DNA of 64,000 bases from Hevea brasiliensis (taxonomy: Eukaryota; Streptophyta; Magnoliopsida; Malpighiales; Euphorbiaceae), in contig NC_079499.1 of assembly GCF_030052815.1 (NCBI RefSeq), positions 100,288,480 to 100,352,479 on the forward strand. Reading direction: 5' to 3'. The notes under the pieces are model-generated. The model was not told the DNA's origin. It searched no databases and worked only from the letters and a program-made list of their open reading frames with translations. Each line of letters begins with the position of its first letter. Position 1 is the first letter of the stretch. The position numbers and the translations under genes were made by a program. Below, in pieces: positions 1 through 10,894 of this stretch.

Positions 1-1817
1 TGATGATAAATCTCTTCTTATGGGTTGAATAAAATAAGTACATCAATTGATGATGTCATGCCAGAAATTTAAAAAGTTATAATTATCATACTCGAAAAAT
101 TTTAATTTTTATAATTAAAAAAATAATGTGAAACTTATTATAATTATAATTTTTACTGCTACAAGCATGCATATTTTAGGTGGCGGGCAAGTTTTAATCT
201 TGAAAAACTCGTACTAAATTCAATTCGTCGTCGTTCCTAAAACATATCATATATAAAATGAAGTCAAAGGTCCTTTAAAAAAACAATAATACGTCAAAGT
301 CAAATGTTATATCATTCAAAGTCATGGCCAGCTGTACAATTCATTCTTCCAAGCATAGTGAGTTGTAGCTCCAACTAATAAGTTGCTTTTTAAAGAAAAA
401 TATATTTTATTAATTAAAAATACAGCTACAAATCATCGTGTTCGTATATTTTTATATAAATAAATTCAACATAAATTATTTATATAAAAATAATTATTAT
501 TTTCAATCTTCAAAGTTCGATCTTTTACTAAAGAAAAGATTTACATCTCATATTACATTTCTATTCAAATAACAAAATAACACATGTGAACATTTCATAA
601 AATGAAGATAAAACAAATCAATTAAAGGAACAATTCTATGTATAAAAATAGAGACAAACAAAATAAATTCTTACTAGGCCGTTTGTTGTTGGAAATTTTT
701 TTTTTTTTTTTATTTTTTAGCGTTTAGAATACTAAAAAAAATGAGTTAATAAAAATAATTTTCTAATTAAATTAAAAAAAATAAAGTTATTTTTAAATAA
801 AATGATATGCTTTTTTAAAAAAAGAAGTCATTTTTTTTTATACTTTGATAATATCATTAAAACGTGAAAATATTTATACATACATAATATAAATATAATC
901 ATTAATTAATTTAATATTACAATCAAACAATTAAAAATATTTTTTCATAAAAAATATTTTCTATATATAAATTAGTTTTTGTGAAACAAGTGGAACCTAA
1001 AATAGAAACAAATAATTCAAGATTTATCGATAAGAATAGATATAAGTATGTAATCTAGAATGCATTTTAAAAGAATACATATTTAATGATTATTAAAAAA
1101 ATAAAAAAAAAACAAGGGAAAGAGGTGGATCAACCATGGTGAATTTTTCACCTATGGTCTTTAAAAAAATTAAAAAGAAAAAAAATAGAGAAAAAACTTA
1201 AAAAAGAAAAAAGAAAAAAAGAGCTTTTTTTTACGTTTACAACGTGAAACTCATATATATTTATTATTTATTATTATTTTATTTTAATTATCTAATAATA
1301 ATTTAATATATTTATAAAAAAAACTATATATTTTATTGAATGATCTGCTTATTTATTTTTAGATATATATATATATTATTTTTAAAATTAAATATATATC
1401 TGCAATCTGAACAACCCAATTCAATAATAACTCTTATTAAATTCTATACCTAATAGAACTCTTGAAATATATATATACCCTAATAATCTCTTCTGCTAAA
1501 CTTTGCTCTCAAAACCTGTTTGTCACCTCCTTTTTCTACTAAATACTCTCAACAGGTATTTTCATTATCTTTTAATTATTGTTATATATATATATAAATT
1601 TACGATTTATAATCTGATGTGCGCAGAAAATCTCTAAATTTTTACTTCTCTATTCATCACCTTCGATTCTGTGTTCAAGGTAAAAATTCTCATTATTTAT
1701 TCAATAATGGATGAATTTGATTTTTATTTGTTACAACTACTCTAGAAATTTATTTTCTCTTTGACCATTGGTATTGAATTGGGTTGATCATGATTACTGT
1801 GAGATAGTAACCTTCAA

Positions 1818-1869
<52 letters not shown>

Positions 1870-2550
1870 GTTATTTTATTTTATTATTATTTGATTTTTT
1901 TTTATATTTTGAATATGTAGGAGATTCAAATATTTATTCTGTCAGCTGAAATTGTCTCTCTTTTATTGAATCTAGCTATTATTTTGGAGGTTTCAGGTGC
2001 GTGGTAATTATAGTACATGGCACCGTTTTAGTCCCTTTTAAAATTTCTTAGCATTAAGTTTGTTATTAAATGAAATTTTAAATCAGTATTTCAACAATTA
2101 TTTTATATGTGATTTTTTAGAGTTTTATTTTATTATTGAATTTTATTTCGATTTTGATTAAATAATTGATTTTGTCAACTATCTCTGCATTAGAACCATT
2201 AAGATTATGGGAACAAGCTTTTAATGTATTAATATTGATTGATATTACCGATGTGTTACACTGAATTGATTTGAGATTGATTTGATCTTATTGACTCTCT
2301 GAAATTATTGAAATAAACTATTGAAATTGCACTATCAGTTATTATTTGCTATCTAAAATTTTTTATTGATTTTGATTGATTTGTACAAATTGATTTTCTA
2401 TTTTGAATTGATACCTGTGCCCAGTATCTGTTTTTGTTATCTGGCCCCACCGTGTGGACTATCACGGTATTAGATTGCATTGTGGAGTAATGCATCATTG
2501 CAGTTTATGGTTTGCATTAGTATCATATGCATTGATATCTGTGATGGAGG
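1..2550. other. AT-rich intergenic DNA, no gene seen
   Basis: I see no coding region or RNA gene here. The stretch is very AT-rich, with many A and T runs and a TA microsatellite. It ends where the segment shared with the upstream regions of copies B and C begins (2551). From about 1500 onward its texture resembles old LTR sequence, but I cannot find clean ends. Confidence 0.6.
1828..1865. repeat. (TA)n microsatellite
   Basis: About 19 uninterrupted TA units. A simple sequence repeat with no coding content, likely length-variable. Confidence 0.9.
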
Positions 2551-3748
2551 AGGAAGGTATCTAATATCTGGTAGCGCGCTTACCATCTGGCATTTGGTGA
2601 TGTGGGGTATCATCACCCTGGTGCACTGTACCATAAAATTTTTATTGAATGGATTTATTTTGTATATATGTTTTATGAAATTATTTTATAAATGATTTTG
2701 ATAGCATGAGCATGATTTTATTGAATAGAAAATTTATTGTGAAATTAATCAAGCGTCTGCCTGTTCCCATTCCGTTGTGTGCTATAATTATCATTCACTG
2801 AGCATTTAACTAAAACCACATTTTCTCTGTTTATTATCTGTTTCAGATCAGTAGAATTCTGCAGCTGATCCAAATATTCAATCCATTTTTTGGAGAGAGA
2901 CAATCTTTGATTTGTTCTCATGGTATGCCCGAATTCATATTTTCTCAGGCTAATAATTAGTTTAGTTTATTGAACAGTTTAAATTTTTATTTAAAATCTG
3001 TAGAGATTCCGCAGTTTACTTATGGGATATTTATGATATTTATTCAGCATTTTGTTTATTTGGATTTTGTCTATTTTTTTTGGATTAGTAAGTGACAATA
3101 TATTCATTCAAGATACTCTGATAAGGCTTGCATGATTTAAGAATACTTAGATTATGCGCCGGTCACGGTTCAGAATTTTGGGTCGTGACGTACAACCAGC
3201 AAGTTGGATTTGATTATTAGATGCCATGGAATAATATTCTAATAATGTCTTTTAGACCTTTAAAATTAAATTTTATTTTTTAATAAAATATCAGTTAATA
3301 ATTTTAAATTTAAAAAATGAGATTGTATAATATATGATGGTTATGTTTAACATAAGAGAATCCAAATCCATTTTGATATAATCTCTAGTTTTGTTACTTT
3401 ATTATTTATCTAATTTATATAGATTCATGTTAGTTTAACACTTTGAAATTAATATGTAAAACGCACGTATTTAATAGGTCTCTGCTAACAAGAAACGAGT
3501 AGCTGCCACCCCGCAATAAACAAATGTCGCCAACAAGTTGATAGGCTCATCTCTACCCTTTTTTCCGCTAAGATTCTCTGACTTATTGATGGCTGCATTA
3601 CTATTCAATTGTTGCAGCAACAGCTGTGATAATGGATAAGAATGAAAGAAACCATCATTAATTATTTTATTGCAGTTGGTTTCTCACCCCCTCTCTCTCT
3701 CTCTCTCAAAACTCTTCCATCCTCACATTGTTCTTTTCCTAATTTAGC
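2551..3748 (+). promoter_or_regulatory. 5' region of ABCG copy A, derived in part from LTR-like sequence
   Basis: Starting exactly at 2551 this sequence is shared with the regions upstream of B (10895) and C (58253). It includes a stretch near 2800 resembling the interior of gypsy LTRs and, near 3190, a GGGTCGTGAC motif like the 3' end of the E2 LTR. Close to the start codon are a CT run (3691-3707) and a TTCCTAATTTAGC leader common to all three copies. A lacks the 1.07-kb segment found in B and C. It also keeps about 30 bp near 3480 that B and C lost. I see no single convincing TATA box. Confidence 0.5.
3691..3707 (+). repeat. CT microsatellite in presumed 5' UTR of copy A
   Basis: Eight CT units about 40 bp before the ATG. 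The same site has about 12 units in B (13055-13079) and 13 in C (60416-60442). Pyrimidine patches near plant transcription starts are common; a role here is inference. Confidence 0.75.
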
Positions 3749-6700
3749 ATGGACTCTGCGGTTAATGTTCCCAGATGGACACCAAAACCAAGCACAGTTA
3801 GATCACCTCTAAAAAAGCCTACAGCAAGAGTAGACGACGAGTTAGAGTTGCCAAGCATGGCTTCTGACGATGATGACAAGTCCCTTAGCATGCACACAGT
3901 ACTATTCCCATTTAGCACTGGCTTTGCTATTGATGGTCATGATCATCATCATCATCCGCCTCTCGATTCTTCAGGTCGCTATAAAACACCATCTCTAAAT
4001 AAGATTGAGATGGAAGCAACTGTCGGGCTAATAAATGAAGACAAGAAGCAGCAGTTTTCATTCAATGGAAGAAATGGCGATGGCATTTTCTGTACGTGGA
4101 AGGATTTTTCGGTTACAGTAGGTGATGGGAAAAATGGCCGCCGGGTAATCCTGCAAGGGCTAACAGGGTATGCTCAGCCGGGGGACGTGTTATGCGTCAT
4201 GGGCCCTTCAGGCTGCGGCAAGTCCACTCTTCTAGATGCATTGGCTGGTATAGATATGATCATTATTATTATTATTATCTTTTTATAGATATATGATCAT
4301 TATTAATTACGTGCTTCCCATAATTTTTTTTCTTTTTTCTTTATTTTGGGTTATATATATTTCATGTGGTATAATAACGCTAAGGAGGAAGGGCTTATTG
4401 CAGGGAGATTAAGTTCCAATACACAGCAAACTGGAGAGATCCTAATCAATGGTCACAAGGTGACACTTGCCTTTGGAACTTCGGTAAGAACTATTTATAA
4501 AGATCAATAAGTTTAATTTATAAAGACTATTATTGTAATTGTTATTGTTATTGTTATTATTATTATTATTATTATCTTCAGCCTATATAATTCTTTCAAG
4601 TACGTAGCCTTATTTATAAAGATCAATAAGTTTTAATTTATATTGATATAATTAAATTATGAGGTCTTTAATTTTGAACGGTTGGGGTTAAACAAAATTA
4701 AAACAAAAAAGAAGGTCTTTATTGTATGATTATGGCGGTCGCATAAAAAAAAATCGGTTGATGCCTTTTTTTTTTTTTTTTTTTACAAGCCTTAATTTTT
4801 GTTCATCAGTGGTCTATATATGATTTTTTTTATATGCTGTATTTAACTCTATGATTTATCATGTTTCAAGGCGTACGTGACTCAAGATGATACTCTAATG
4901 ACAACATTAACAGTAAGGGAAGCTGTGTACTATTCAGCACAGCTTCAACTACCAGACTTCATGTCAATATCTGAAAAGAAACAAAGAGCCGAGATGACAA
5001 TAAGGGAGATGGGCTTGCAAGACTCTGTTGACACTAGAATTGGAGGGTGGAGCACAAAAGGCCTTAGCGGTGGACAAAAGAGAAGAGTCAGCATTTGCAT
5101 TGAAATCTTGACTCGCCCCAAGCTTCTGTTTCTTGATGAGCCTACCAGTGGACTAGACAGTGCAGCATCTTACCATGTCATGAAACGTATTGTGAGGCTT
5201 GCTAAGCGAGATGGAAGGACTGTTATTGCTTCAATTCATCAACCTAGCAGTGAAGTTTTTGAGCTATTCCACAATCTTTGCCTCCTCTCTTATGGCAGAA
5301 CAGTCTATTTTGGTCCTGTTTCAATTGCAGAAAAGGTATTGATTTTATTGGAATGATAATTGGTTTCTTGGGCAGTTGATAAATTATGTAAAAATTCATT
5401 TTGTCTGCAGTTTTTTTCCTCGAATGGCTTCCCTTGCCCTTCTCTCAGGAACCCATCAGATCACTACCTTAGGACCATAAACAAGGACTTCGACGGGGTA
5501 AGCATATTTTCCTATCAGTAAATGGCGCATGCAAATATATCAATTCCTCGTGATATTTCGCCGTTTAATTTGCTTGCTATTTTACTATCAGGACCTTGAA
5601 CAAGGCCTTGGGGGTTTCATAAGCACAGAGGAAGCTATAAATGTTCTTGTCAAATCGTACGAATCATCAGAGATTTTCCAGCAAGTTAAACAGCAAGTGG
5701 CTTATATTTGCGAAAAGGTATGGAGAACTGTTTGTTAATTAGTTGAAATTAATTAACGCTACTTTAAAGATTGTTAACTATACTTTTGTCTTCTTGGTTT
5801 TAAAGAAAGGAAAAATTCTGGAGAAGAAAGGAAGTCAGGCAAGCTTCATCACCCAATGCATTGTTCTTACAAAGAGATCCTTCGTGAACATGTGTCGTGA
5901 CCTAGGCTATTACTGGCTTCGCCTCGCAATCTACATTGCATTGTGCTTATGTGTCGGGACTATCTTCCATGACATTGGCTTCACGTATGGTTCAATTCAG
6001 GTATATATAAATAGATTATATTGCATCAAGTTCAGGAGCAGTACATGTATACTTTTCTCCGCTGCTATTAATCACTGTTGAATTTTCCAGGCTAGAGGCT
6101 CAATGCTTATGTTTGTGGCCGCGTTCTTGACTTTCATGGCAATTGGTGGATTCCCTTCTTTTGTTGAGGATATGAAGGTTAGCCTGCTCTAATAATGATC
6201 TTGTCAAGCCACACGATTTCAATGACTGACTGAATTTAATTTCCTTCTCTGAATTCAGATCTTCGAACGAGAAAGATTAAATGGGCACTATGGTGTTGGT
6301 GCATTCGTTGTTGGAAACACATTGTCTTCTATTCCTTACCTGTTAATTATCTCTTTAGTCCCTGGAGCCATAGCTTATTACCTAGTTGGCCTTCAAAAGA
6401 GTTTTCAACACTTTGCCTACTTTGCACTGCTACTCTTTGCATGCATGATGCTGGTAGAAAGCCTAATGATGACAGTTGCAAGTATAGTGCCAGATTTCCT
6501 GATGGGTATCATAACAGGTGCTGGAATTCAAGGAGTGATGATGCTAAATGGAGGTTTCTTTCGCTTGCCTGACGATCTTCCCAAGCCTTTTTGGAGGTAC
6601 CCAATGTACTATATTGCATTCCACAAGTATGCAAACCAAGGATTCTACAAGAATGAGTTTGAAGGATTGACATTCCCAAATAATCAAGTCGGAGGGTCGC

Positions 6701-6906
6701 CTACCATTACTGGCGAAGAAATTTTGCGAAACATTTGGCAAGTAGAGATGAGTTACTCAAAATGGATTGATATCGCTATCTTGTTTGGTATGGTGGTTCT
6801 TTATCGCCTCATGTTCTTGGGAATCATAAAAATTATTGAAAAGGTTAAGCCAATCATCAAAGCTGTCACGTCTGTTCCTCCTACACAAGTCCAGACAGAT
6901 ACATGA
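3749..6906 (+). CDS. ABCG1-like: ABCG half-transporter, copy A (ABCG1/ABCG11-like), 8 exons
   Basis: Predicted 728-aa membrane pump of the WBC/ABCG subfamily. Exons: 3749-4247, 4404-4483, 4871-5335, 5411-5497, 5592-5717, 5806-6000, 6091-6177, 6259-6906, all with GT-AG introns and intact frame. The nucleotide-binding domain comes first: Walker [10 protein letters not shown] at about residues 152-160, Q-loop TQDD near 197, signature LSGGQ at 258-262, Walker B LLFLDE at 278-283, and the switch histidine (SIHQPSS) at 316. About six membrane helices follow from residue 452 to the end, including the GFFRLP motif and a WRYPM segment typical of ABCG proteins. The N-terminus is variable, with a four-histidine run near residue 72. 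Relatives export cuticular lipids or suberin precursors at the plasma membrane as dimers; the substrate here is unknown. The ATG was chosen because it is shared by all copies after the CT leader. Confidence 0.93.
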
Positions 6907-8241
6907 GAATCCCTCTCCTTCACTTGAAATTGATTGAAAATGAGATTTGTGGGGTTCATGATTTAGTTTAGAGAAATTCCATCAGGGGATGATTATTTAT
7001 TATGTATGTGCATTATAATAACAGTACAATGGATTTTTTGTGTCTAGAGTTTAGACCTGGTTCATTATGAATATAAAAATATATAATGAGATCTACCCGT
7101 TGATCATATAAAATATATATATATATTATCTTGAATAAGCAATGAAATTAAGTTTAATCAAGAATTTTCCTATGTAATGACTGCTGAGTTATACTCATGC
7201 AGGCTTAAGAGATGATAATTTAGTAGAAAGATTTTTCTTATCTAAATTCAATTTTATTATGAATTTAAAACACAAATATATGAAATATGTGCATTTAATA
7301 AGTAAATTTTACTGCACATCTTATATTTTGAATCTATAATAGACCGAATTTAATAAAAATTTTTCTTAATAAAATATTTGTTTATCTGTTTTTCCATAGA
7401 TGATGCAACTTTTTTGATAGAACAATTTACATAATTTTTTTCTTATTCATACTTAATTATAGGTTATTAATAGCTACTGCAACTTTTTTTAATTGATCAA
7501 TTTATGTAGTTATTGCGAAGCAGTCTTTAGAAATTTTTGCCTTTATTTTTTAATTATCATGTTTACAGCCTGTTTGGCATTGAGTTTAAGAGGTTGAAAC
7601 TGCTTTTCTGAATAAAAGCACCATTTTAAATGCAGTTTGAAAAAAATTATTTTGTTGTTTTAGTATTTTTATAATTAAAATTTATCAAATTTAATTTTTA
7701 ATTATTTTTTAATACTCTCTAACTAGCATATTTAAAAAAGTGATTTTTTCAACAGTAATTTCAACGGCAATGCTAAACAGGCCTTTAATTATCAGGTTAG
7801 AGGGATTTGCTGCTATTGTGTAATGACCTAAATCTTAAATACTCACTTATTTAGTTTTATTTATAATACTTTAATTATAATTTAGTTATTTAAAGTATGT
7901 GATGAAATCAATAGTTATTTTATGAGAATATTTTATGCATATGTATTTTTTTTTTAAATAGATCACCTCCAATTTATTAATAATTTTAATATATATATAT
8001 ATGTGTTATAAATAACAATTTATGCATTTATATTAAATAAGTAGTATTTTATATTAATAAAATAACATAAGCAATAATAAATGATAATATAGATTCTAAA
8101 ATTTATTTTAAAAATTTTAATGTTTTATTTTAGTTAACTAGTTGATAATTTAATTAATTTCGATTAAATGATTTTCTAATTTACATTAATATATTATTAC
8201 CAATAAAATAGGATAGATTAAATTTTAAGTAAATAATTTAT
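6907..8241. other. 3' flank of copy A, intergenic
   Basis: The first 350 bp or so (probable 3' UTR) match 20733-21136 after copy B, which proves that a solo LTR separated that sequence from B's stop codon. B's version has an extra 40-50 bp near 20840. The rest is AT-rich and holds a small TIR element (7568-7782). The flank ends abruptly at the E2-family LTR at 8242. No gene is seen. Confidence 0.7.
7568..7782. mobile_element. MITE-like element with 15-bp terminal inverted repeats
   Basis: GCCTGTTTGGCATTG at the left is matched, with one mismatch, by CAATGCTAAACAGGC at the right. The 215-bp interior is AT-rich and noncoding. Target duplications are not clear (both sides have TTTA near the end), so the superfamily is uncertain. 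It is absent from the flank of B, which was cut short by another insertion. Confidence 0.55.
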
Positions 8242-10894
8242 TGTAACACCCCAAAAATTTTAAATTTATTATTTTATGAGTAATATTCATATTTTAATTT
8301 TATTTAAATTTTAAGAAATTATTTGAGATTTTTTTCGGATTTTAAAAATCGGGTTCGATTTTCCTAAAATATAAACTTTGATGATTTTTAAAAACTAATT
8401 TAAAGACCACGTGGCAAAACTAAAAATATATTTAGAGTCTACGGATTTTTCTGAGTTTTCTGAAATTTTTTTGAAATTTTTGGACCTCGTTTTCGGTCCT
8501 GAGGAAGAGTATAAATTCAAAATTTTGTATTCTAAATTAAACCGATCGAATCGAACCGGACTGGATCAGACCGGTCGAATCGGATCGGCCTTTCTTCTTC
8601 CTTTTTCTTCCTCTCCCGCGCGCGTTTTTCCTCCTCTCTTCCTCTCCCATTTTCTCTCTCCTCCCTCCTCCTCTTGCCGCGCTGCCACCTCCCCAGCCAC
8701 CCCAGCTCGCCGGCACGCTACCCCACCCCTTTCCCACGGTCGGCCGACGCCCCAGGCAGCCAAAAAATGCGCGCGAATGCCCCTTGCGCGCGCGCGACTC
8801 TTCGTCTTCCTGGCCGAAATCTGGCCGATCCGGCCACCAATCGGACCGGGTCTTGTGTCTAAATCCATCTACTCCTCGAGAGCTTTCCATAGACACCAAG
8901 AACATCGAAATCCATCGAGCGGTTTGTCCAATTTTTACCCGGGAAGTTTTAGCCCATTTTGACTTTTGGGCTAGATTTCTCGCAAACCGTGAACCCCACG
9001 AGAAAACCGAGAGTACCAGAGCGCTCCACTCGTCGAGAGCTTCGCGTGGATATAAATTTCAAAATTTTCCGACACCGTTTTTCTATGGGTCCCACGGAAC
9101 TTCGCAGTGTTTTTCCGAGCATTAAATGTGCTTAGAAAATTTCGTAAAATTTATGTACTAACCCCCGTGTTGTGGGCTTCGTGTACGTATCTTCAATTCG
9201 CGAAAATTCGACAGTTGTCTGGGTCTGTGAATTTCCGACCAGACAGACCGGTCACCGAAAAGGTCTCCGAATTGGATTGAGATTTTGGCTACTCCACCAT
9301 TGTCAGACGTCCCGAGCGTGTCCCCAAAGTCGGAATCGGCAAAGGTAAACCCGAACCTTGTTTTTTCGTAACTTTCTAGTGCTTAAATAGGATTAAAAAT
9401 CCATAAAATATTCGTGGTAGCTTAGAAAATTATGATTCTTTTTGCAATAGCCTAGTAATATTGCTAAGGACCGCAGGGCAAAGTTTTAGAATTTTTAGAG
9501 CTTATTTGGGTAGTTTTTGCAACAATGATCAATTATAAGGACTAAACTGTAAATTTACATATTGTGATTGATGACTGTTTGGATGGGCCCAGGAGGGGCT
9601 GTGTGATGTGATTGAGTTGTGAGTGTATGATTTGTGAATATAGAAGTGCGTTTTGAGCCCTTTTGCAGGTTGGGTAGGTCCTAAGTATAGGGGAGACTCT
9701 GTCAGATTTTCGGCACGACTTAGGACGTATTTGGTCTTTTTCTTGGTTTGCATTGAGTCAATTGTATTAAATAATTGTAATGAAATTGTCAGGTGAGCCG
9801 GGACAGCCTTCTTCCTCCGCCCAGCTGCCTCAGTGACCACCATCAAGTCTGTGAGTAAAATATTAATTTTAATTGTAATTTCGATATTATTATATGTTCA
9901 AGCATGCCCATGCATCACTTATATGCATATATCTATGTAGTTAAACTCTAGGCACATTTTATGTTGCATTCACAACTGTTAAAGTGCCATGAATGTTGTT
10001 GTGGTAATTTGGAGCAGTGTGCGTGAGTTGGCGTGCGTGTGATGTGGTGTTGGCTATGGATAGGACGGGTAGTCACGGCTTGAGATCTTCGCTGGGACCC
10101 GATCCTTCAGGGTAGTCACGGCTTGAGTTGTTCGCTGGGAGCTCCGATTTGGTTTATTAAGCGAAAGTCCGGCTTGAGTTCTTCGCTGGCACAGGTTGGA
10201 TTTAAGAGAGCTATATAGGGGATCAGCTCCCATATATTTATGATTGATATTACTGGGTGTGTGAGTGCTACAAATTACCTTTTTACTGTTATGATGTGAA
10301 AATATTGCTGATGTTGCATTTCACTCTACAGGGTGCATTAGTTTTAGATAGTTATAGAGATTATGGTTAAAATTGATATTTTACTCTCTTAGTCGAACGC
10401 TCACTCCTGTTCATTATTTTTCAGGCCACAGGAGGATTTTATTGTGGTTAACCTGCTTTTCTCCTTCGCAAGTTGTTTATTAATATTTGTGTAAATGTAT
10501 TAACTCATAGAATTTTCGCATGTGTTATAAATATTTATTTGAATTGTGTCTGCAATATAAAGTGCTAATTTGGGCCTGTAAACTTATTATTTTATGCATG
10601 TTGATGGACTGGATGAGGGAGCTGAGCTCCCATTTATTTTATGTTGTTATGAGTATGGGGAGGGTGAGCTGAGCTCCCCAAATGATATATATTGTGTTTA
10701 CAGGTCAGGCGAGTTAAAAACTCCCCGTTAAAAGGTCCATTTTATGGCCGGACTCTGTCCGGTTGGTTTCTTGAAATTGGGCCGAATGGGCCTTAGAGTT
10801 GGGTTAAGGAATAGTTAGGCTTACTACGGGCCCCGGGGGCTTTAGGCTGGCCCAGGTCCTAGTGCCGATCCGGCCCATAGGTTGGGTCGTGACA
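8242..10894 (+). mobile_element. E2-family LTR (2,653 bp) at the A/B duplication junction
   Basis: Begins TGTAACACCCC and ends GGTCGTGACA. It is the same length as, and nearly identical to, the 3' LTR of element E2 at 55600-58252, so it is a Tekay-like gypsy LTR. The left flank (TTTAT) is the A 3' flank and the right flank (AGGAA) is the copied upstream region of the transporter. No target duplication is present, unlike a simple solo LTR. Inside are a GC-rich block (8560-8880) and three degenerate repeats of a CTTGAG-TCTTCGCTGG motif (10075-10195). Open frames in the GC-rich block are chance. Confidence 0.85.

Noticed and set aside
4248..4288. Poly-isoleucine C-terminus after Walker A, suggesting a truncated ABC protein
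   Set aside because: It is read-through into intron 1 (ATT repeat). The GT donor at 4248 and acceptor before 4404 restore a continuous ABCG frame in all copies.
7568..7782. hAT assignment of the small TIR element
   Set aside because: No 8-bp target duplication can be seen, so I report it only as MITE-like.
8411..9125. Overlapping open frames on both strands in the GC-rich block (also 55774-56320)
   Set aside because: They lie in a noncoding E2 LTR, overlap each other in several frames, are low-complexity (proline, arginine, serine) and are not conserved in frame between the two LTR copies.
9529..9846. 105-codon minus-strand open frame in the E2-family LTR
   Set aside because: No domain and no conservation as a frame in the second LTR copy.
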